This document shows positions 6,222 to 8,445 of a stretch of 8,445 nucleotides of DNA, piece after piece (positions within the stretch are counted from its first letter, which is position 1; each line of letters opens with the position of its first letter). The position numbers and the translations under genes were made by a program. The stretch comes from JAFGED01 sp964551295 (GTDB lineage Bacteria; Chloroflexota; Anaerolineae; B4-G1): positions 1 through 8,445 of the forward strand of contig CAZKDJ010000179.1 of assembly GCA_964551295.1 (NCBI GenBank), read 5' to 3'. Below the pieces are notes generated by a model, which had not been told where the DNA came from, did no database searches, and saw nothing but the letters and a program-made list of their open reading frames with translations.

Positions 6222-6234
6222 CGAGGTGCTGCAG

Positions 6235-6289
6235 CTGCCCCCTCAATATCCCCCAAGAGGGGGAGGGCCGGGGTGGGGGCAGTCTTTTT
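6235..6289 (+). terminator. Nested G/C-rich palindrome with T-tract: terminator and member of the intergenic repeat family
   Basis: The outer stem pairs CTGCCCCC (6235-6242) with GGGGGCAG (6275-6282). A second hairpin lies inside: TCCCCC (6249-6254) with GGGGGA (6259-6264) around AAGA. TCTTTTT (6283-6289) follows, so the element should terminate transcription 14 nt after the EEP stop. Its wording (C-run, short loop, G-run, GGGCCGGGGTGGGGG) resembles the repeat at 837-875, suggesting a dispersed family reused as 3'-end elements. Confidence 0.75.
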
Positions 6290-6294
6290 CCCCC

Positions 6295-6324
6295 TTCTCT
6301 GTGCTCTCCGCGCCTCCGTGGTGA
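6295..6324. repeat. Three imperfect 9-nt units (short intergenic phrase)
   Basis: The stretch reads as TTCTCTGTG, CTCTCCGCG, CCTCCGTGG, then TGA, a threefold 9-nt periodicity around CTCYGYG. From memory, near-identical 'CTCTGTG...CTCCGTGGTGA' phrases recur between genes in many bacterial genomes, but no second copy is visible in this window, so dispersal is unproven. There is no coding potential. It sits between the terminator at 6235-6289 and the promoter at 6351-6379. Confidence 0.3.
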
Positions 6325-6350
6325 GATACGACCTTCCAGGCGATGGACTG

Positions 6351-6379
6351 TTGACAGTTAGGCCTTTCTCATTTAGAAT
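6351..6379 (+). promoter_or_regulatory. Sigma-70-type promoter for the EF-G-like gene
   Basis: TTGACA (6351-6356), a 17-bp spacer and TAGAAT (6374-6379) give a perfect -35 and a five-of-six -10 at ideal spacing. Transcription should begin near 6386, leaving a ~55-nt leader in which I see no strong hairpin. It is the best promoter in the window and points to strong, probably constitutive expression of the GTPase at 6441. Confidence 0.85.
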
Positions 6380-6440
6380 ACGGTCTAATCTTCACCCAGC
6401 ATCATACTCACATCTGACAACGTTTGGAAAGGGGCGTTTC

Positions 6441-8445
6441 ATGAAGGAATACGAGACCAATCAACTGCGCAACGTCGTCCTACTCGGGCACGGCAGCGCG
6501 GGAAAGACGTCGTTGGCAGAGGCCATGCTCTTTGCCGGCGGCGCGATCAATCGCATGGGCGAGGTTGAAAACGGCACGACGGTCGCCGACTTTGACGAGG
6601 AGGAGGTGCGCCGTCACATCTCGCTCAACCTGGCCATGGCTCCCATCGAGAGGGCGGGTAACAAGATCAACGTGTTGGACACCCCCGGCTATACCGATTT
6701 CGTCGGCGAGGTCAAGAGCGCTGTTCGGGTGGCCGATCTGGCATTGATCGTGGTGGATGCGGTATCCGGCGTCGAGGTGGGAACAGAGTTGGTGTGGAAT
6801 TATGCCGACGAGCAGGAATTGCCGCGCATGGTGGTTGTCAACAAAATGAATCGAGAAAACGCCAACCTGGACCGCGCACTGAGCGCGCTGCGAGAGACCT
6901 TTGACGTGAATTTTGTCCCCCTCCACCTGCCCATCGGCGCCGAGGGTGACTTTGCGGGCGTGGTGGACCTGGTCAAGATGCAGGCCGTGACAGGCACCGA
7001 AGGCAAGACGGGCGACATCCCGGCCAATTTGGCCGATCAAGTGGAAGAGGCGCGCCTACAGGTGGTCGAAGCCGCCGCCGAGGCGGACGACGATTTGATC
7101 GTCAAGTATCTCGAGGGGGAAAAGCTCACCGACGAGGAGATTCAGCAGGGGCTGCGGGCTGCGGTTCTCAACGGCACGGCGGTCCCCGTCCTGGTGATGG
7201 CGGCGACGGCGAACCTGGGCACGAACGCGCTTCTGGATGCGCTGATCGCATACGCGCCGCCTCCGGCGGATCGGGGGCCGGTTACGGCCGAGGGAGCCAG
7301 CGGCGAGGAGCAAATCGAGCCCAATGAGCTGGCGCCATTGGCGGCGCTGGCCTTCAAGACGACGGCGGACCCCTTCGTAGGCAAGCTGACGTATTTCCGC
7401 GTCTATGGCAGCATGCTGGAATCGGACAGCCGCGTGTACAACAGTCGGGCGAGGGAAGAGGAACGGACGGGGCAGGTGTACGTGATGCGCGGCAAGGAGC
7501 AGATCGCGGTGCCGCGCCTGCGCGCCGGCGACATCGGCGCAGTAGCCAAGCTGACGCACACCCTGACCGGCGACACGCTGTGCGACAAGGGCCATCCGGT
7601 GAGCCTGCCCGGACCCGTTTTCCCGTCGCCGCTCTTCGCCGTGGCCGTCCAGCCCACGAGCAAGGCCGATCAGGCCAAGCTGGGCCCCACACTGACGCGC
7701 GTGTGCGAGGAGGACCCCACGCTGCACTGGCGTCAGGAGCCCAGCACTAAACAGACGATCCTGGAGGGCATGGGCGAGGCCCACGTGGACATCGCGCTGA
7801 AGCGCATGGAGAACCGGTTCGACGTGGGGACCGAGACCACGATTCCCAAGGTGCCCTACCGCGAGACGATCACCAAGACCTACAGCGACCAGTACCGCCA
7901 CAAGAAGCAGACAGGCGGCGCGGGTCAGTTCGCCGAGGTGCACATGCGGCTGGAGCCGCAGCCCCGCGACACCGGCTACGAGTTCGAGTGGAAGGTCTTT
8001 GGCGGCGCCATCTCCCGCTCCTTCGAAAGCTCCATCCAAAAGGGCATCAAGCAGGTGATGGAGCAGGGCGTCATCGCCGGCTATCCGGTGGTGGACATCA
8101 AGGCGGTGGTCTATGATGGCAAGGAGCACCCGGTGGACTCGAAGGACATTGCCTTCCAGATCGCCGGGCGCGAGGTGTTCAAGCTGGTCTTTAGGGGCGC
8201 CGGGCCGGTCTTGCAGGAACCTATCTACAAGGCGGTCATCACCGTCCCAGAGGAGTACACGGGCGACATCATCGGCGACCTGAACACCAAGCGCGCGCGG
8301 GTGCTGGGGATGGAGCAGAGCGGCAACAAGAGCATCATCACGGCCATAGTACCGCTGGCAGAGATGCAGCGGTACGCCACCGACCTGCGCAGCCTGACCC
8401 AGGGGCGCGGTGTCTTTTCAATGGAGCTGGAGCACTATGAAGAGG
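6441..8445 (+). CDS. fusA2: Elongation factor G-like translational GTPase (FusA2/EF-G-2 type), 3' end outside window
   Basis: 668 residues are visible with no stop. All EF-G domains are present: G domain 1-~290, domain II from ~310 (FKTTADPFVGKLTYFRVYG), domain III (ILEGMGEAHVDI), domain IV (TGGAGQFAEVHM, then GYPVVDIKAVVYDG) and domain V (EPIYKAVITVPEEYTGDIIGDLN). The visible end, SMELEHYEE, is close to the usual C-terminus, so ~20-30 residues are missing. G motifs are G16HGSAGKTS24, D80TPGY84 and N134KMN137. Y84 replaces the His that canonical EF-G uses to activate water (DTPGH), and S61 stands at the switch I Thr. Both fit the EF-G-2/FusA2 branch rather than housekeeping FusA. The family binds GTP and the ribosome; the mycobacterial member is reported, to my recollection, to lack normal GTPase activity. 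The RBS (AAAGGGG, 6428-6434) is 6 nt before the ATG, under its own promoter. EF-G-like is certain; the symbol is less so. Confidence 0.92.
   Translation, partial: MKEYETNQLRNVVLLGHGSAGKTSLAEAMLFAGGAINRMGEVENGTTVADFDEEEVRRHISLNLAMAPIERAGNKINVLDTPGYTDFVGEVKSAVRVADLALIVVDAVSGVEVGTELVWNYADEQELPRMVVVNKMNRENANLDRALSALRETFDVNFVPLHLPIGAEGDFAGVVDLVKMQAVTGTEGKTGDIPANLADQVEEARLQVVEAAAEADDDLIVKYLEGEKLTDEEIQQGLRAAVLNGTAVPVLVMAATANLGTNALLDALIAYAPPPADRGPVTAEGASGEEQIEPNELAPLAALAFKTTADPFVGKLTYFRVYGSMLESDSRVYNSRAREEERTGQVYVMRGKEQIAVPRLRAGDIGAVAKLTHTLTGDTLCDKGHPVSLPGPVFPSPLFAVAVQPTSKADQAKLGPTLTRVCEEDPTLHWRQEPSTKQTILEGMGEAHVDIALKRMENRFDVGTETTIPKVPYRETITKTYSDQYRHKKQTGGAGQFAEVHMRLEPQPRDTGYEFEWKVFGGAISRSFESSIQKGIKQVMEQGVIAGYPVVDIKAVVYDGKEHPVDSKDIAFQIAGREVFKLVFRGAGPVLQEPIYKAVITVPEEYTGDIIGDLNTKRARVLGMEQSGNKSIITAIVPLAEMQRYATDLRSLTQGRGVFSMELEHYEE

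Noticed and set aside
7056..8129. Long open frame on the - strand (357 codons)
   Set aside because: It lies wholly inside the EF-G-like gene, whose + strand translation shows every family motif. The - strand product is His/Arg/Leu-rich with no recognisable domain; it is a GC-driven shadow.
1..8445. CRISPR array, insertion sequence, toxin-antitoxin pair or defence island
   Set aside because: No regularly spaced direct repeats, transposase, terminal inverted repeats or small paired ORFs are visible. The gene content is metabolic and signalling.

Overview
The window is GC-rich bacterial DNA. Every gene I can support lies on the + strand. Gene content and style suggest an uncultured member of the Chloroflexota (Anaerolineae-like): an EF-G paralogue of the FusA2/EF-G-2 type, an FHA-domain fusion, a TPR lipoprotein with a Pro/Thr linker, and intergenic G/C-rich palindromes of the kind that reads as 'PSPxGxGG' when translated. 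This placement is an inference from style and family, not from a marker gene. I see no integrase, transposase, CRISPR array, tRNA or rRNA.

Layout. (1) 2-865: the 3' part of a sensor histidine kinase, cut by the window start. Its last codons and stop lie inside a G/C-rich palindromic repeat. (2) 866-1151: a gene-free stretch with an extended -10 promoter (960-968), about 105 nt of foldable sequence, and a textbook intrinsic terminator (1080-1103) that stops 48 nt before the next gene. This looks like a regulated leader or a small RNA, and I could not match it to a known family. (3) 1152-5057: a probable operon of four genes: a flavodoxin-fold (NADPH-dependent FMN reductase type) protein fused to a C-terminal FHA domain; a GlmU-type UDP-GlcNAc pyrophosphorylase lacking most of the acetyltransferase domain; a cytidine deaminase whose start overlaps the glmU stop (ATGA); and an exported, probably lipid-anchored protein with seven TPRs and a PsbP/Mog1-like C-terminal domain. 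It closes with a strong hairpin at 5082-5117. (4) 5196-6221: a membrane-anchored endonuclease/exonuclease/phosphatase (EEP) family protein with a probable GTG start and no Shine-Dalgarno, followed by a long terminator-like G/C repeat (6235-6289). (5) 6222-6440: an intergenic region with that terminator, a short periodic motif and an excellent sigma-70 promoter (TTGACA, 17 bp, TAGAAT). (6) 6441-8445: the EF-G-like GTPase, running off the window end with an estimated 20-odd residues missing.

How the genes fit together. The operon mixes cell-wall precursor synthesis (UDP-GlcNAc), pyrimidine salvage, a flavoprotein with a phosphothreonine-binding module, and a surface TPR protein. No single pathway links them. 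Shared expression, with translational coupling between glmU and cdd, is the clearest connection. The best leads for follow-up are the promoter/terminator-bounded leader at 960-1103, the flavoprotein-FHA fusion and the truncated GlmU. None of these amounts to a demonstrable new multi-gene system.
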